Source of the DNA: Iningainema tapete BLCC-T55
GTDB lineage: Bacteria; Cyanobacteriota; Cyanobacteriia; Cyanobacteriales; Nostocaceae
Reading direction: 5' to 3'
DNA: 64,000 bases
NCBI RefSeq assembly: GCF_014698965.1
Contig: NZ_JACXAE010000118.1
Coordinates: forward strand, 222,193 to 286,192
In this document: positions 7,985-17,292 of the stretch, piece by piece
Layout: every line of letters begins with the position of its first letter
How positions within the stretch are numbered: position 1 is the first letter of the stretch
Program-made: the position numbers and the translations under genes
The notes under the pieces: generated by a model
Database searches by the model: none
What the model saw: only the letters and a program-made list of their open reading frames with translations
What the model was told of the DNA's origin: nothing

Positions 7985-9055
7985 CTACAGCACTCCTACT
8001 TTCTGCCAAGCGTTTTGCACTGCTTTTTGTTCATTACTGGCTTCACCGTAGAGTTCTCCGGCAACTTTGATAGTTGTATTGGCAGCTTGTTGAAAATTAG
8101 CTCTCGAACGTAGGCGATCGCGTAAAGTAATGTACCAAATTTTCCCAGCTTTTTCCCAAGCATAGCCCCCAATTTCTATAGCTGCTTGATAAAAGGCATT
8201 GTTGGCAATACTCGAGTTTATATGTACTCCACCGTTATCTTTAATACCAGTGTAACGCTCTTTGTAGTTGGTAGGTTGAGGATCTTTACCTAATACCGGA
8301 TCGTTGTATGCGGTTCCGGGTGCTTTCATAGAGCGAATTCCCACCCCCTTAACCTTTGATGTAAATAGTCCTTCCCCAATAATCCAATCTGCCTGTTCTG
8401 CCGTCTGCTTTTTTACTCGCTGTTTTACTAGAGAACCAAAAACATCTGAGAAAGACTCATTCAATGCTCCTGATTCAGCAAAATATAATAAACCAGCTTC
8501 ATACTGAGTTACCCCATGAGTTAACTCATGCGCAATTACATCAATCGATTTAGTGAAGCGTTGAAAAATTTCTCCGTCGCCATCACCATAAACCATCTGG
8601 CTACCATTCCAAAAGGCGTTGTCATACTTCGTACCGTAATGCACGGTAGATTCTAGACGCAACCCTTTATCATCAATAGAATTACGCTCGAACACCTCAT
8701 AATAAAAATCATAGGTAGCCCCAGCACTATCGTAAGATTCATTTACAGCATCGTCATTGCTAGGAGGAGATCCTTCTGTACGCACTATTGTACCTGGTAG
8801 TTGCTCACCATTTTTAGCATCATAGATAGTGCGACGTTTTTCCCCAGGTTGAGGCATCACATCAATATTACCAACTGCTTGGCGTCTACCGCGAATTTGT
8901 GCGGAGAGATTTAATGTGTGAAACGCCCATTCACGCTGAGTGGGAGTGCCATTTTCGGCAACATGCTCCAGCATATGAGGTGGGACAATACAACAAATTG
9001 GGCATCGGTGGAAGTTGTTGTTATACCCGACGGATTTTTTCTTTTTTCTTGCCAT
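7985..9055 (-). CDS. M4 family metalloprotease (protealysin-like)
   Basis: This zinc endopeptidase of the thermolysin family has 356 residues. The zinc motif HELTH is at 176-180 and the third ligand is Glu200 in GALNESFSD. The catalytic C-terminal part shows GGVHINSSIANNAFY. The N-terminus has a short protealysin-type propeptide with the CIVPPHMLE motif near residues 22-30 instead of a signal peptide and long propeptide, so the protein is probably made in the cytoplasm and matures by autoprocessing. The basic MARKKKK start is unusual. The inhibitor gene follows downstream, probably in one transcript. Confidence 0.9.
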   Translation of the reverse strand: MARKKKKSVGYNNNFHRCPICCIVPPHMLEHVAENGTPTQREWAFHTLNLSAQIRGRRQAVGNIDVMPQPGEKRRTIYDAKNGEQLPGTIVRTEGSPPSNDDAVNESYDSAGATYDFYYEVFERNSIDDKGLRLESTVHYGTKYDNAFWNGSQMVYGDGDGEIFQRFTKSIDVIAHELTHGVTQYEAGLLYFAESGALNESFSDVFGSLVKQRVKKQTAEQADWIIGEGLFTSKVKGVGIRSMKAPGTAYNDPVLGKDPQPTNYKERYTGIKDNGGVHINSSIANNAFYQAAIEIGGYAWEKAGKIWYITLRDRLRSRANFQQAANTTIKVAGELYGEASNEQKAVQNAWQKVGVL

Positions 9056-9142
9056 TCAACAATTTTCCTTTTTTGCTCAGCCTTTGTTATTTATACTCCT
9101 TTTTGGAAATGTATTAGTACGCACGCCTGCACAGAGAACTCA

Positions 9143-9176
9143 AGATCCCCGACAACTTCTGCGAAGTTGGGGATCT
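9143..9176. repeat. Palindrome of the AGATCCCCGACTT family
   Basis: Arms AGATCCCC-GACAACTT and AAGTT-GGGGATCT form a perfect hairpin stem at the ends. Relatives lie at 21020-21050, 25758-25790, 38088-38118 and 46509-46540. Confidence 0.75.
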
Positions 9177-9248
9177 GTTCAAAGTGGTGATAATTTTTTA
9201 ACATATTTGTAGACCTCACTATTAGTGTGGTTGTGTGTTTTGATTTCT

Positions 9249-9275
9249 CCCCGTTACAATTACGGGGTTTTTTTT
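9249..9275 (+). terminator. Intrinsic terminator-like hairpin upstream of moaD
   Basis: CCCCGT, a loop of about 7 nt and ACGGGG are followed by eight T residues on the plus strand. No plus-strand gene ends before it, so it may end a small RNA or a moaD leader. Confidence 0.6.
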
Positions 9276-9316
9276 GCGCTAGACTTACTTGTGCTTCCCC
9301 CTAATCCCACTCTGTA

Positions 9317-9577
9317 ATGTCTAATCCCTTTATTACCGTCACCGTTAAGCTGTTCGCTGCTTATCAAGAAGCTTATGGAGTATCAGAATTAGTACTGGAA
9401 TTTCCTCAAGATACACCAGTTGTCGCTGTGCGCGATCGCTTAATTGCCGAACATCCTCAACTTGCCCAATGGCGAGATGTGACAAGGTTTGGCATTAATT
9501 TACAATTCGTGGAACCAGATGCGATTTTACTTGATGGTGATGAGGTGGTGCTAATTCCTCCTGTTAGCGGTGGATGA
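9317..9577 (+). CDS. moaD: MoaD/ThiS-family sulfur carrier (molybdopterin synthase small subunit)
   Basis: This 86-residue ubiquitin-like protein ends in VVLIPPVSGG. The C-terminal Gly-Gly is the residue pair that is adenylated and thiocarboxylated for sulfur transfer. MoaD works with MoaE to convert precursor Z to molybdopterin in molybdenum cofactor synthesis. The AYQEAYG-type N-terminus and the DAILLDGDEV segment fit MoaD better than ThiS. No other moa gene is adjacent. A role in another sulfur-transfer pathway cannot be excluded. Confidence 0.8.
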   Translation: MSNPFITVTVKLFAAYQEAYGVSELVLEFPQDTPVVAVRDRLIAEHPQLAQWRDVTRFGINLQFVEPDAILLDGDEVVLIPPVSGG

Positions 9578-9597
9578 ATATAATTTTTGGTTGTGGG

Positions 9598-9624
9598 AAA
9601 GACGCCCCACCAGGGCGTCTCTAC
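9598..9624. repeat. GTAGAGACG-family palindrome
   Basis: AGACGCCC-CACCA-GGGCGTCT followed by CTAC is one of the copies of the dispersed palindrome found throughout the window. It sits between moaD and the convergent surface-protein remnant. Confidence 0.75.
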
Positions 9625-10086
9625 TTCACTTTTCCTCGGAAGCGCACAAATCCGTAGGAGCCGATTGGTGTACCAGAATTAGTGGCGTTGGGTAAATCAC
9701 CTAAGTTTACAACTACAGCACCATTGGTATTTGAACCACTACAGTTAATTTGCGGATAGACAATTTTAGGATCTACCCCTGGGGGGAAGTATTGACCAAA
9801 ATCGTCGTCTTTACTATTACTGAGAGATACTGAGTTACCGTTATGACTGAGGACAATACCTCTGTCTGCTCCTGGTAAACTGCCGGATGCTGGAGGAATA
9901 CTGTTGAAAGCGGTGGGGATGAAGGTAAGCACTGGGAATTACAGTAATTGAGGTTTGCTCATCATCATCAGTTTTACTAGGATCGTTGCCTGTATTAATT
10001 TTGTCATCGGCATTTTGCAAGAAGAAATTACCAACACTGGGTGGGTTAGTAGTCGCTTGTGCAGAATCAGCATCATCGAAAAACAT
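9621..10086 (-). pseudogene. Frameshifted hypothetical (possible surface-protein fragment)
   Basis: Two overlapping minus-strand frames together form a plausible protein of about 155 residues. The first runs from ATG 10086 (MFFDDADSAQATTNPP, through DDDEQTSITVIPSA). The second continues from about 9932 (TFIPTAFNSIPPASG, ending GSYGFVRFRGKVK). The change of frame lies near 9920-9940. The composition, rich in Asn, Ser, Asp and Pro with no clear enzyme motif, recalls repeats of secreted or calcium-binding surface proteins. I do not recognise the family. It could be a tail fragment of a larger lost gene. Confidence 0.45.
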
Positions 10087-10920
10087 TATGTTATTCTAAA
10101 TCAGTAGATATGCTGAAGTACTCAATTCGATTATTACTTAATTATCTGAAGTATTGGGAAATACCCGTATTAATTTAAATCATCCCGCATTTATGCAACG
10201 CCCTTTTGTGGGTACTGCCCACCTAGCCCGTGTATTGATGACTCATAAAATTTTAATTCAGACGATAATTCCTCATCTTTTTCCTCTGCGTTCTCTGTGC
10301 CTCGGCGGTTTAAAAGTAATTTATTTAACCTCCGAGACGCAGAGTACGCAGAGATAAGAGGTGAAAGACCTATTGATTTCCTAAAGTTTTTATCCACAAA
10401 GACGCGGGCTAGCACTGCCCACCCTACGTTGATTTCACTTGAGATGATGAGATTCACAAAAACTTTATATTCTTATTTGCGGATAGAATAAATCTTGGAA
10501 GAAAGACTTGTAGTGAGCGAAAAACGCTTAGTTATTCAATATACCCAAATCTCATCAAAAAAAAATCTACATCTTTGGGGAACTTCGAGTGTCAGCTCAA
10601 GTCTTCCTTTAGGGTGTTACTAATTCACGCAATTTGCACTATATGCCCAAACATTGCTGTTCTATGGACAAACAGGAAAAACACTGAAGTACAAATGTAG
10701 CAATTGGAAACCCGGTTATCTACCGTTTTTGCAAGTTATTGCTATAACTTATACTCATAAATACCGTAATTTTCTGGTATAACAAGGAGTTAGTTATTGG
10801 TCTAGATAAAAATTTATTGATATAACTTTGCAAAACTTTCCGCAATTGCCCCCAGGACGGTTGTATATATAGTGTGTAATGTTTAACTAAGGAACGAGTA
10901 GTGCGCACATTTATTCAAAA
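10087..10920. other. Long spacer rich in inverted repeats, no convincing gene
   Basis: This 834-bp stretch holds a long imperfect palindrome (10284-10353). It also holds two oppositely oriented copies of a GGGCTAG-CACTGCCCACCC element (near 10207-10233 and 10406-10430) and A/T-rich sequence. Short open frames exist but lack ribosome sites and similarity. I see no promoter I would defend. Confidence 0.6.
10284..10353. repeat. Imperfect palindrome of the CTCTGCG...CGCAGAG family
   Basis: Arms of about 27 nt (CTCTGCGTTCTCTGTGCCTC and its near complement ending TACGCAGAG) flank about 16 nt. This is a dispersed repeat type common in cyanobacterial spacers. Confidence 0.7.
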
Positions 10921-11145
10921 ATGTCAACTACTACAGCAACTCCAATATCACATTTTCCTTCTAGTATGACTTCAGAACAACACAAAATTAAATTTCCCCT
11001 CTGGCAATATCTGAACCAACCTATATTTAGTCACCAGACTCAACTGGTTTTGAATCCCCGTCGCTTTGCACGTCTTTACAGAGTATCTCTTCTTCAACGG
11101 TGCTGGACTAAGGAATGTGATGCTAAAGGTCCTTTTCACACCTGA
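10921..11145 (+). CDS. Hypothetical 74-aa protein (doubtful)
   Basis: The frame opens at ATG 10921 and runs without odd codons. It is rich in Ser, Thr and Gln, with a basic NPRRFARLYRVSLLQRCW segment near the C-terminus. No Shine-Dalgarno sequence is visible and I do not recognise a family. It lies downstream of the repeat-rich spacer and converges on the symporter gene. It may be spurious. Confidence 0.25.
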   Translation: MSTTTATPISHFPSSMTSEQHKIKFPLWQYLNQPIFSHQTQLVLNPRRFARLYRVSLLQRCWTKECDAKGPFHT

Positions 11146-11174
11146 ATATTATTTTTACATATATTGACGACGGA

Positions 11175-12452
11175 TTAAGCCTCGTCAAGAGAACGGGGCT
11201 TTTTACCGTCAAGTAATGTGCTGACAGTCATATCCCCCATGACATTTATTGCAGTACGACAGCGATCTAAAAACCAATCCACAGTCACCAATACAGCAAT
11301 GTACTGTGTGGGTAAGCCTACGGAAGTAAATACCAGAGTCATGGTTACTAATCCGGCGTTGGGAATATTCGCTGCTCCTACAGAAGCAAAAATCGAGGTA
11401 AGGATGACAATAAACTGCTGTCCCAAATTTAGGTTTTGTCCCAACACTTGGGAAATAAATAATGCAGACATTGCTTCATATAATGCAGTGCCATCGTTGT
11501 TGAAATTTGCCCCAACTAATGCCCCTAAAGCAGCAGAAGATTCCCGCAAGCCAATTTTTTCTTGCAAAACCTCAAAAGTGACGGGCATTGTTGCTGCAGA
11601 AGATGAAGTGGAAAAAGCTGTCAGAAAAGCATCTGCACCACCCTGCAAAAAGTTTAATGGTTTCACCCAAGAACCGATTTTAACTCTGGTGAGATAGTAG
11701 CATGCTTGTAGTACTAATGCTAGCAGTACTGCCAAGATGAAGGCGAAGAGTGATTTGAATGGTGCAAAGCCTTGTAAAGCAACAGTTTTAGAGACAATGC
11801 CAAAAACTGCCAAGGGTACTAAAATAATTACCCAGTTGAGAATACGAGTTACAGCTTCAAACAAAATTCCAATTACATCTTCAATTGGTTGGAATCCTGT
11901 TTTGCCTTGGGCAACTTGCTCTGATTTAATTGCTCGGAGGACAATGCCGAAGCTGAGGGCAAGAACTATCAGCTGAATGACGTTATTATCTACTAGGGGT
12001 TTGAGGACTGCTTCTGGTACTGCGTCTCTGATGAGTGACCAAGGGTCAAGATTTTGATTGGCTGCTTGTGTACTTCCTGGATCTGCTAAACTTCCCCAAG
12101 TACCTGGACGCAAAATGTTGGCGACGAAAAGTCCTATGAAGATGGCTACCAGAGTGTTTGTCACTAGCAGTACTGCTAAACGTCTTCCTGCTGTTCCTGG
12201 AATGTTGGTAGTCAAGAAGGTATGCAGCACTGCGACTAAAATTAGTGGGGTAGCTAGGGCGCGGAGTGCCTTGAGTACCATTTCGGCAGGAATTGCCAAG
12301 TTATTAATCAAAGCTTTATTGGCTGGGTTGGGATTACCTGCACCCAGTGCAATTCCTATTGCTATGGCAATAATTAGGGCAATGACGATTTGCAGCGTCA
12401 GCGGGATACGTTGCCATAGAGGACGGGTTTGATCTGTTTGGGTTTCGTTCAT
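11175..12452 (-). CDS. Dicarboxylate/amino acid:cation symporter (SDF family)
   Basis: This 425-residue membrane protein belongs to the GltP/DctA sodium- or proton-coupled symporter family, which imports glutamate, aspartate or C4-dicarboxylates. Eight hydrophobic segments and the two re-entrant regions are recognisable. The serine-rich HP1 hairpin reads TAFSTSSSAATMPVTFEV and the TM7 motif reads GANFNNDGTALYEAM, where most relatives have NMDGT. HP2 contains SVGAANIPNAGLVTM. The C-terminal DRCRTAINVMGD is also typical. The Asn-Asn-Asp-Gly variant makes the exact substrate uncertain. It is divergently placed from dnaE. Confidence 0.9.
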   Translation of the reverse strand: MNETQTDQTRPLWQRIPLTLQIVIALIIAIAIGIALGAGNPNPANKALINNLAIPAEMVLKALRALATPLILVAVLHTFLTTNIPGTAGRRLAVLLVTNTLVAIFIGLFVANILRPGTWGSLADPGSTQAANQNLDPWSLIRDAVPEAVLKPLVDNNVIQLIVLALSFGIVLRAIKSEQVAQGKTGFQPIEDVIGILFEAVTRILNWVIILVPLAVFGIVSKTVALQGFAPFKSLFAFILAVLLALVLQACYYLTRVKIGSWVKPLNFLQGGADAFLTAFSTSSSAATMPVTFEVLQEKIGLRESSAALGALVGANFNNDGTALYEAMSALFISQVLGQNLNLGQQFIVILTSIFASVGAANIPNAGLVTMTLVFTSVGLPTQYIAVLVTVDWFLDRCRTAINVMGDMTVSTLLDGKKPRSLDEA

Positions 12453-12591
12453 TGCTGGATGCGGATGGGGCGATGTATTTATTAAACATCACTTTGGGTG
12501 TTTAAGATTTCGGACAAGGTAATCGCAATCAAGACAAACTGCGTTATTGTGGTAAACGTTTCTGTTGAGTGAGAGCACCTTTGAGACATAT

Positions 12592-15222
12592 ATGTCCTTT
12601 GTACCCCTACATATCCACAGTGATTACAGTCTACTTGATGGTGCTAGTCAACTGCCAGATTTGGTTGACAGAGCAATTGACTTGGGCATCAAGGCGATCG
12701 CCCTCACCGATCATGGTGTGATGTATGGTGCGATCGAACTGATCAAAATCTGCCGGAGTAAGAATGTTAAGCCAATTATTGGCAATGAAATGTATATAAT
12801 TAACGGCGATATCACCAAACAAGAACGCCGTCCTCGCTATCACCAAGTTGTCTTAGCTAAAAACACCAAAGGTTATAAAAATTTAGTAAAAATAACTACA
12901 ACATCTCACTTAGAAGGAGTGCAGGGTAAAGGCATTTTTTCCCGTCCTTGCATTAACAAAGACTTATTAAAAGAATATCATGAAGATTTGATTGTTACCA
13001 GTGCTTGTTTGGGCGGAGAAATTCCCCAAGCAATTCTTAGTGGTAGACCAGATGCTGCGCGGAAAGTGGCACAATGGTATAAAGAAGTTTTTGGCGATGA
13101 TTATTATTTAGAAATTCAAGATCATGGCTCTCCTGAAGATCGCATTGTCAATGTAGAAATTGTCAAAATTGCGCGGGAGTTGGGGATTAAATTTATAGCG
13201 ACAAACGATTCTCATTTTATTTCTTGTTACGATGTTGAAGCACATGACGCTTTGTTGTGTATTCAAACAGGGAAATTGATTGCCGAAGACAATCGGATGC
13301 GTTATAGCGGTACAGAGTATCTCAAGTCAGCTGAAGAAATGAAGCAGCTATTTCGAGATCACTTGCCGGATGATGTCATAGAAGAAGCGATCGCCACTAC
13401 GGTAGAAATAGCAGATAAAGTAGAGCCTTACCAAATCATGGGTGAGCCGCGCATCCCCAACTATCCTATTCCATCAGGTCACACTGCTAACACTTACGTA
13501 GAAGAAGTAGCTTGGCAAGGACTTTTAGAAAGATTAAATCGTAAATCCCGCAACGAAGTCGATCCCACATACAAAGAAAGACTGGAATATGAACTAAAAA
13601 TGATTCAACACATGGGGTTTTCCACCTACTTTTTAGTTGTGTGGGACTACATCAAATTTGCCAGAGATCATAAAATTCCAGTTGGACCAGGTAGAGGTTC
13701 AGCAGCGGGGTCATTAGTAGCTTATACTATGCACATTACTAATATTGACCCCGTTCATCATGGGCTGCTATTTGAGAGATTTCTAAACCCAGAACGAAAA
13801 TCCATGCCTGATATTGATACAGATTTCTGTATCGAACAGCGAGATCAAGTCATTGATTATGTAACTCAAAAATACGGCAAAGAAAGAGTTGCACAAATCA
13901 TTACCTTTAACCGCTTAACTTCTAAAGCAGTGTTAAAAGATGTTGCCAGAGTGTTAAATATTCCCTATGGGGAAGCAGACAAAATGGCAAAGTTAATTCC
14001 AGTGTCGCGAGGTAAACCAACTCCTCTCAAAGAAATGATTTCTGATAAAACGCCAGAAGCAGAGTTTAAAGAAAAATATGACAATGATCCTCGCGTTCGT
14101 CACTGGATTGACATGGCTATCCGCATCGAAGGAACTAACAAAACCTTTGGTGTTCACGCAGCAGGTGTGGTAATTTCTGCCGAGCCATTAGATGAAATTG
14201 TTCCACTACAAAGAAACAACGATGGTTCTGTAATTACCCAATACTACATGGAAGACTTGGAAGCATTGGGTTTGTTAAAAATGGATTTTCTCGGCTTAAG
14301 AAACCTGACAATGATTGAGAAAACCATTGATTTGATTGAGGAAACTAAAGGATTTAGAATTGACCCCTACGAGATAACTAACCAAGAAAGAAAAGCACAA
14401 AGAATATTAGCTAAAGGTGAGTTTAACACCTTACCCAAAGATGTCAAGAAAACGTATGAACTTTTAGAAGCAGGTAAATTAGAAGGAGTCTTTCAATTAG
14501 AATCTTCGGGAATGCGTCAGATAGTAAGTGATTTGAAGCCTTCCAATATAGAGGATATATCTTCAATTCTTGCACTTTATCGACCAGGACCATTAGATGC
14601 AGGATTAATTCCTAAGTTCATTAATCGTAAACACGGGAGAGAAAAGATAGAATATGAACACTCTATTCTCGAACCAGTTTTAGATGAAACCTACGGAATT
14701 ATGGTTTATCAAGAGCAAATCATGAAAATTGCTCAAGATTTAGCTGGATATTCTCTAGGACAAGCTGATTTGCTGCGCCGTGCAATGGGTAAAAAGAAAG
14801 TAGCTGAGATGCAAAAACAGCGTGAGAAATTTGTGGATGGCGCGGCAAAAAATGGAGTGAAAAAGCAAATAGCTGAAGAGTTATTCGAGCAAATGTTGAA
14901 TTTTGCTGAATATTGTTTAAGTTACGACACTGAAGTTTTGACAGTAGAATATGGCTTTTTACCAATTGGGGAAATTGTGGAGAAAGGCATTGAATGCAGC
15001 GTGTATACTGTTGATAGTAATGGGAATGTTTACACTCAACCTGTTGTACAGTGGCACGATCGCGGTCAACAAGAAGTTTTTGAATATTGTTTGGAGGATG
15101 GTTCGACTATTCGGGCAACCAAAGACCATAAATTTATGACTACTGATGGGCAAATGTTACCAATTGATGAAATTTTTGCACGGGGATTGGATTTATTGCG
15201 CGTTGAGGGTTTGCCGGAATAA
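12592..15222 (+). CDS. dnaE-N: DNA polymerase III alpha subunit, N-terminal half, with N-half of split intein
   Basis: The first 774 residues are the amino-terminal part of the replicative polymerase. They show the PHP domain ([25 protein letters not shown]), then the catalytic palm with [14 protein letters not shown] and MPDIDTDF, and the fingers region ending at FAEY. From Cys at 14914 the last 102 residues are the N-half of the cyanobacterial DnaE split intein, beginning CLSYDTE with block B as [10 protein letters not shown]. After translation this half associates with the C-half fused to the rest of DnaE, encoded elsewhere, and trans-splices. ATG 12592 is chosen over an upstream in-frame TTG (12565) because the family starts MSFVPLHIH. 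The gene is therefore complete, not truncated. Confidence 0.97.
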   Translation: MSFVPLHIHSDYSLLDGASQLPDLVDRAIDLGIKAIALTDHGVMYGAIELIKICRSKNVKPIIGNEMYIINGDITKQERRPRYHQVVLAKNTKGYKNLVKITTTSHLEGVQGKGIFSRPCINKDLLKEYHEDLIVTSACLGGEIPQAILSGRPDAARKVAQWYKEVFGDDYYLEIQDHGSPEDRIVNVEIVKIARELGIKFIATNDSHFISCYDVEAHDALLCIQTGKLIAEDNRMRYSGTEYLKSAEEMKQLFRDHLPDDVIEEAIATTVEIADKVEPYQIMGEPRIPNYPIPSGHTANTYVEEVAWQGLLERLNRKSRNEVDPTYKERLEYELKMIQHMGFSTYFLVVWDYIKFARDHKIPVGPGRGSAAGSLVAYTMHITNIDPVHHGLLFERFLNPERKSMPDIDTDFCIEQRDQVIDYVTQKYGKERVAQIITFNRLTSKAVLKDVARVLNIPYGEADKMAKLIPVSRGKPTPLKEMISDKTPEAEFKEKYDNDPRVRHWIDMAIRIEGTNKTFGVHAAGVVISAEPLDEIVPLQRNNDGSVITQYYMEDLEALGLLKMDFLGLRNLTMIEKTIDLIEETKGFRIDPYEITNQERKAQRILAKGEFNTLPKDVKKTYELLEAGKLEGVFQLESSGMRQIVSDLKPSNIEDISSILALYRPGPLDAGLIPKFINRKHGREKIEYEHSILEPVLDETYGIMVYQEQIMKIAQDLAGYSLGQADLLRRAMGKKKVAEMQKQREKFVDGAAKNGVKKQIAEELFEQMLNFAEYCLSYDTEVLTVEYGFLPIGEIVEKGIECSVYTVDSNGNVYTQPVVQWHDRGQQEVFEYCLEDGSTIRATKDHKFMTTDGQMLPIDEIFARGLDLLRVEGLPE
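14914..15219 (+). other. Split intein N-half (DnaE intein-N) coding segment
   Basis: The segment spans 102 codons from the nucleophilic Cys1 to the terminal LRVEGLPE. It has block A ([14 protein letters not shown]), block B (ATKDHKF, with the conserved Thr and His), and no homing endonuclease. The length equals the well-known fast-splicing nostocalean intein half from memory. The partner half is not in the window. Confidence 0.95.
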
Positions 15223-15395
15223 GCATTCAGATTAAAAGGTTTCGTTGCCATACCGCCTGGGAATCAATTCCCAGGCTCATAGCTAAAGTCCTCTTTAGAG
15301 GACTAAAAAAATATTACAATCCACTTTTTCCTCGTCCCTCGTCCCTCGTTCCCAGCCTCTTGCTGGGAATGCTTACAGTGAGGCAGAGCCTCACA
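15223..15395. repeat. Cluster of dispersed palindromes downstream of dnaE
   Basis: The sequence contains CTGGGAATCAATTCCCAG, AGTCCTCTTTAGAGGACT and GTTCCCAGCCTC...GGGAATG units, each an inverted repeat, plus GAGGCAGAGCCTC. It is related to the repeat at 79-127. No gene is seen. Confidence 0.7.
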
Positions 15396-16003
15396 TTACT
15401 CTTCAAGCTCATCAGGAAAAACAACACCTTCATACAGCAAAGAAATAGGAAAACGGAAATTAATACTATTCAAGATAACCTCTAATGTTGTTCCATATAG
15501 CTGTTGCTTCTTCAACTGAATAAGAAGTAAGTTCCCATTTTCCGTTTTCATTAAGTCGGTAGCATTCCACATTCATTTTGTCTGCCTCAATGAGAACATA
15601 TTCTTTTAAAGTATCAATCCGACGATAATGCCTAAATTTCTTACCAAGGTCAAAAGCTTCCGTACTTGGAGATAGAACTTCTACAATTAAACAGGGATGA
15701 TAAATAACTTTACGCGCTCTTTGATCTCGCGGATCGCAACTAACCATCACATCTGGATAATGAAAAGGTCCCTGAAGTGAAACTCCCAATGCCTGCATCT
15801 GCCATCTGAACTTTACATCCCTTCCCTCGGAGATGATTTTTAAGAGCAGATGCAAGGTTGAGGGCAATATCGTTGTGAGGGATAGTCCCCCCTGTCATGG
15901 CAAAGACTTCCCCGTTAATATATTCGTACTTAACGGGTTGTTGTTCCTCCCATTCTAAATACTCTTGAGGAGTCATTAGTTGATGTTGGGGTTGAGCAAT
16001 CAT
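15396..16003 (-). pseudogene. Uma2 family (DUF820) endonuclease-like gene with two frameshifts
   Basis: The N-terminal part from ATG 16003 reads MIAQPQHQLMTPQEYLEWEE with YEYINGEVFAMTGGT. At the VQMADAG segment near 15785-15800 the frame shifts, and the protein continues as VSLQGPFHYPDVMVSCD, VEVLSPSTEAFDLGKK and EYVLIEADKMNVE. A second shift at about 15464 follows RGYLE, after which another frame supplies SINFRFPISLLYEGVVF to TAA at 15396. All Uma2 landmarks, including the acidic PDVMV and EVLSPST parts, are present across three frames. It is a pseudogene unless the two indels are sequencing errors. Confidence 0.8.
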
Positions 16004-16285
16004 TTACAATGTCTCCTTTTAGCATTTTTCAATTGGCTTCACTACTATCTTGATTTAATTGTGGTTACAGACTGGAAAGCCCGTATGCTTGCTTAGGGCG
16101 GGCAGGATGCCCACCCCACAAGAACTGTATTAAATACAACTGAGAACCGCTATATGTGAAAACTATTCAGTTTCAATCCAAGCTCTTACCATCTCAATAG
16201 GAATGCCAATAGGAGCATAACCGACCGATAGAACGCAATCACTGTCTTATATGCTACCCCATAAAAATAAAAATCGTTTGTAATC
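16004..16285. other. Spacer with a possible gene-end remnant
   Basis: On the minus strand 16163-16246 reads as 27 codons ending GIPIEMVRAWIETE then a TAG stop. It has no start and may be the tail of a lost gene. I could not name the family. The rest contains a GGGCGGGCAGGATGCCCACCCC-type repeat. Confidence 0.35.
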
Positions 16286-16675
16286 TTACCAGGTTTCCAC
16301 TGTTAACCTATCTATTTCCATAAAGTGCTGATCCCGCGATACTAAAATTAATTTGTACTGCTGGGCGATCGCCGCAATCCAAATATCGTTCTCAGGAATT
16401 GGTCGTCCCTTCAATTTTAAGAAATTTTTAATTTGACCATAGAACTGAGATGTAACCAAATCGCATGGTAAAACTGTATTGCTATTTGTAAACTCTTCTA
16501 TCCGTGCTATGTTGGCAGCCACTCGCCTTGAACGATAAGCTCCATAATAAAGCTCACCAACCACCGTACTAGATATGAACACTTGGTTAGCTTGAGCTAA
16601 TTTTTCCTGTACTGAAACGTCTTCCTCAAATAGAGCAATAACAATATTAGTATCTAGCAGAAATCTACCACTCAT
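16286..16675 (-). CDS. VapC-type PIN-domain toxin
   Basis: This 129-residue PIN-domain ribonuclease has the acidic metal-binding residues in place: Asp8 in LLDTNIVI, Glu41 in VVGELYYG, Asp97 in PENDIWIAA and Asp115 in SRDQHF. Such toxins cleave tRNA or rRNA when freed from their antitoxin. Its start overlaps the end of the upstream antitoxin gene by 11 bp, the usual coupling for these pairs. It appears intact. Confidence 0.88.
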   Translation of the reverse strand: MSGRFLLDTNIVIALFEEDVSVQEKLAQANQVFISSTVVGELYYGAYRSRRVAANIARIEEFTNSNTVLPCDLVTSQFYGQIKNFLKLKGRPIPENDIWIAAIAQQYKLILVSRDQHFMEIDRLTVETW

Positions 16676-16898
16676 CTACGTCAACCTTGCCGCAGTCAGC
16701 TTCAATTGCCTGTGCCATTAGTTCTAAATCCTCTCTAGCAATGGTTCCAGCAAAACGCAATAGGTGGCTACCGGGAATACCCTTCGGCTCTTTTATAGTT
16801 TCTTGTGCCAAAGATTCTACAAAGTTTAGTACCTGATTTAAAGCTGCTTCGGGCAAAAGTTGTAATTTTTCTACAATTTTGTCTTGTACAGATTGCAC
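16665..16898 (-). CDS. Antitoxin of the VapC pair (DUF2281-like)
   Basis: The protein, starting at GTG 16898, has an N-terminal amphipathic helix (VQDKIVEKLQLLPEAALNQV, then LNFVESLAQ). That is the pattern of cyanobacterial DUF2281-type antitoxins. The C-terminal tail, GTIAREDLELMAQAIEADC, would occupy the toxin. AGGAG lies 9-10 bp before the GTG, favouring it over TTG 16919. It is co-transcribed with the PIN toxin. Confidence 0.7.
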   Translation of the reverse strand: MQSVQDKIVEKLQLLPEAALNQVLNFVESLAQETIKEPKGIPGSHLLRFAGTIAREDLELMAQAIEADCGKVDVDEW

Positions 16899-17292
16899 AA
16901 TTTTTTTCTCCTGTTGCAAAATATATTATCTTTAGTTTATCGCTTATGCATTCATAGCATTTGACACAATTACATAGCGCGTAAACGTGAGCGCGAGTCG
17001 GTGCCGCTCCAGAAGCGGCGAGTGAATAGACATTGCTCTGTTCACTCAGCAAAGATTTAAATATAATTGTCGTATATCATTTATACAACATTGTAACCGG
17101 AATGCAAAGTGCTACAATTATAATCAGCACTAGGTTTCACAATATCCTTAAAGAACTTGCTGGCAGATCAGGAGAGTCGATTCAGGAGAAAGGGCGATCA
17201 AACTTACGTTAGACCAATTATTGACTTCACTGCTTAATTTACCTGATTCTTTGTAAAATACTTGGAAAATATTATTATCCTTCTTTTGACTC
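16899..17292. other. Spacer with a truncated copy of an antitoxin 5' end
   Basis: The spacer contains a GAGCGCGAGTCGG-type element near 16990-17030 and, from 17093, a degenerate copy of the 5' end of the antitoxin gene at 20258. The remainder up to the decarboxylase start shows nothing else. Confidence 0.6.
17093..17190 (+). pseudogene. Truncated duplicate of the RHH antitoxin 5' end
   Basis: About 94 bp match 20249-20342 with roughly a dozen differences, including the upstream GTAACCGGAATGCAAAGTGC. The copy encodes MQSATIIISTRFHNILKELA and then loses similarity after GESIQE. It marks the left flank of the decarboxylase/aminotransferase block. Confidence 0.75.

Larger units (their letters stand above)
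9056..9316. other. Spacer between the divergent protease and moaD genes
   Basis: The spacer holds a palindrome of the AGATCCCCGAC family (9143-9176) and an intrinsic-terminator-like hairpin on the plus strand (9249-9275). I see no gene in it. Confidence 0.6.

Noticed and set aside
14914..15222. dnaE as a truncated pseudogene
   Set aside because: The early end is the complete N-half of the known DnaE split intein, so the gene is meant to end there.
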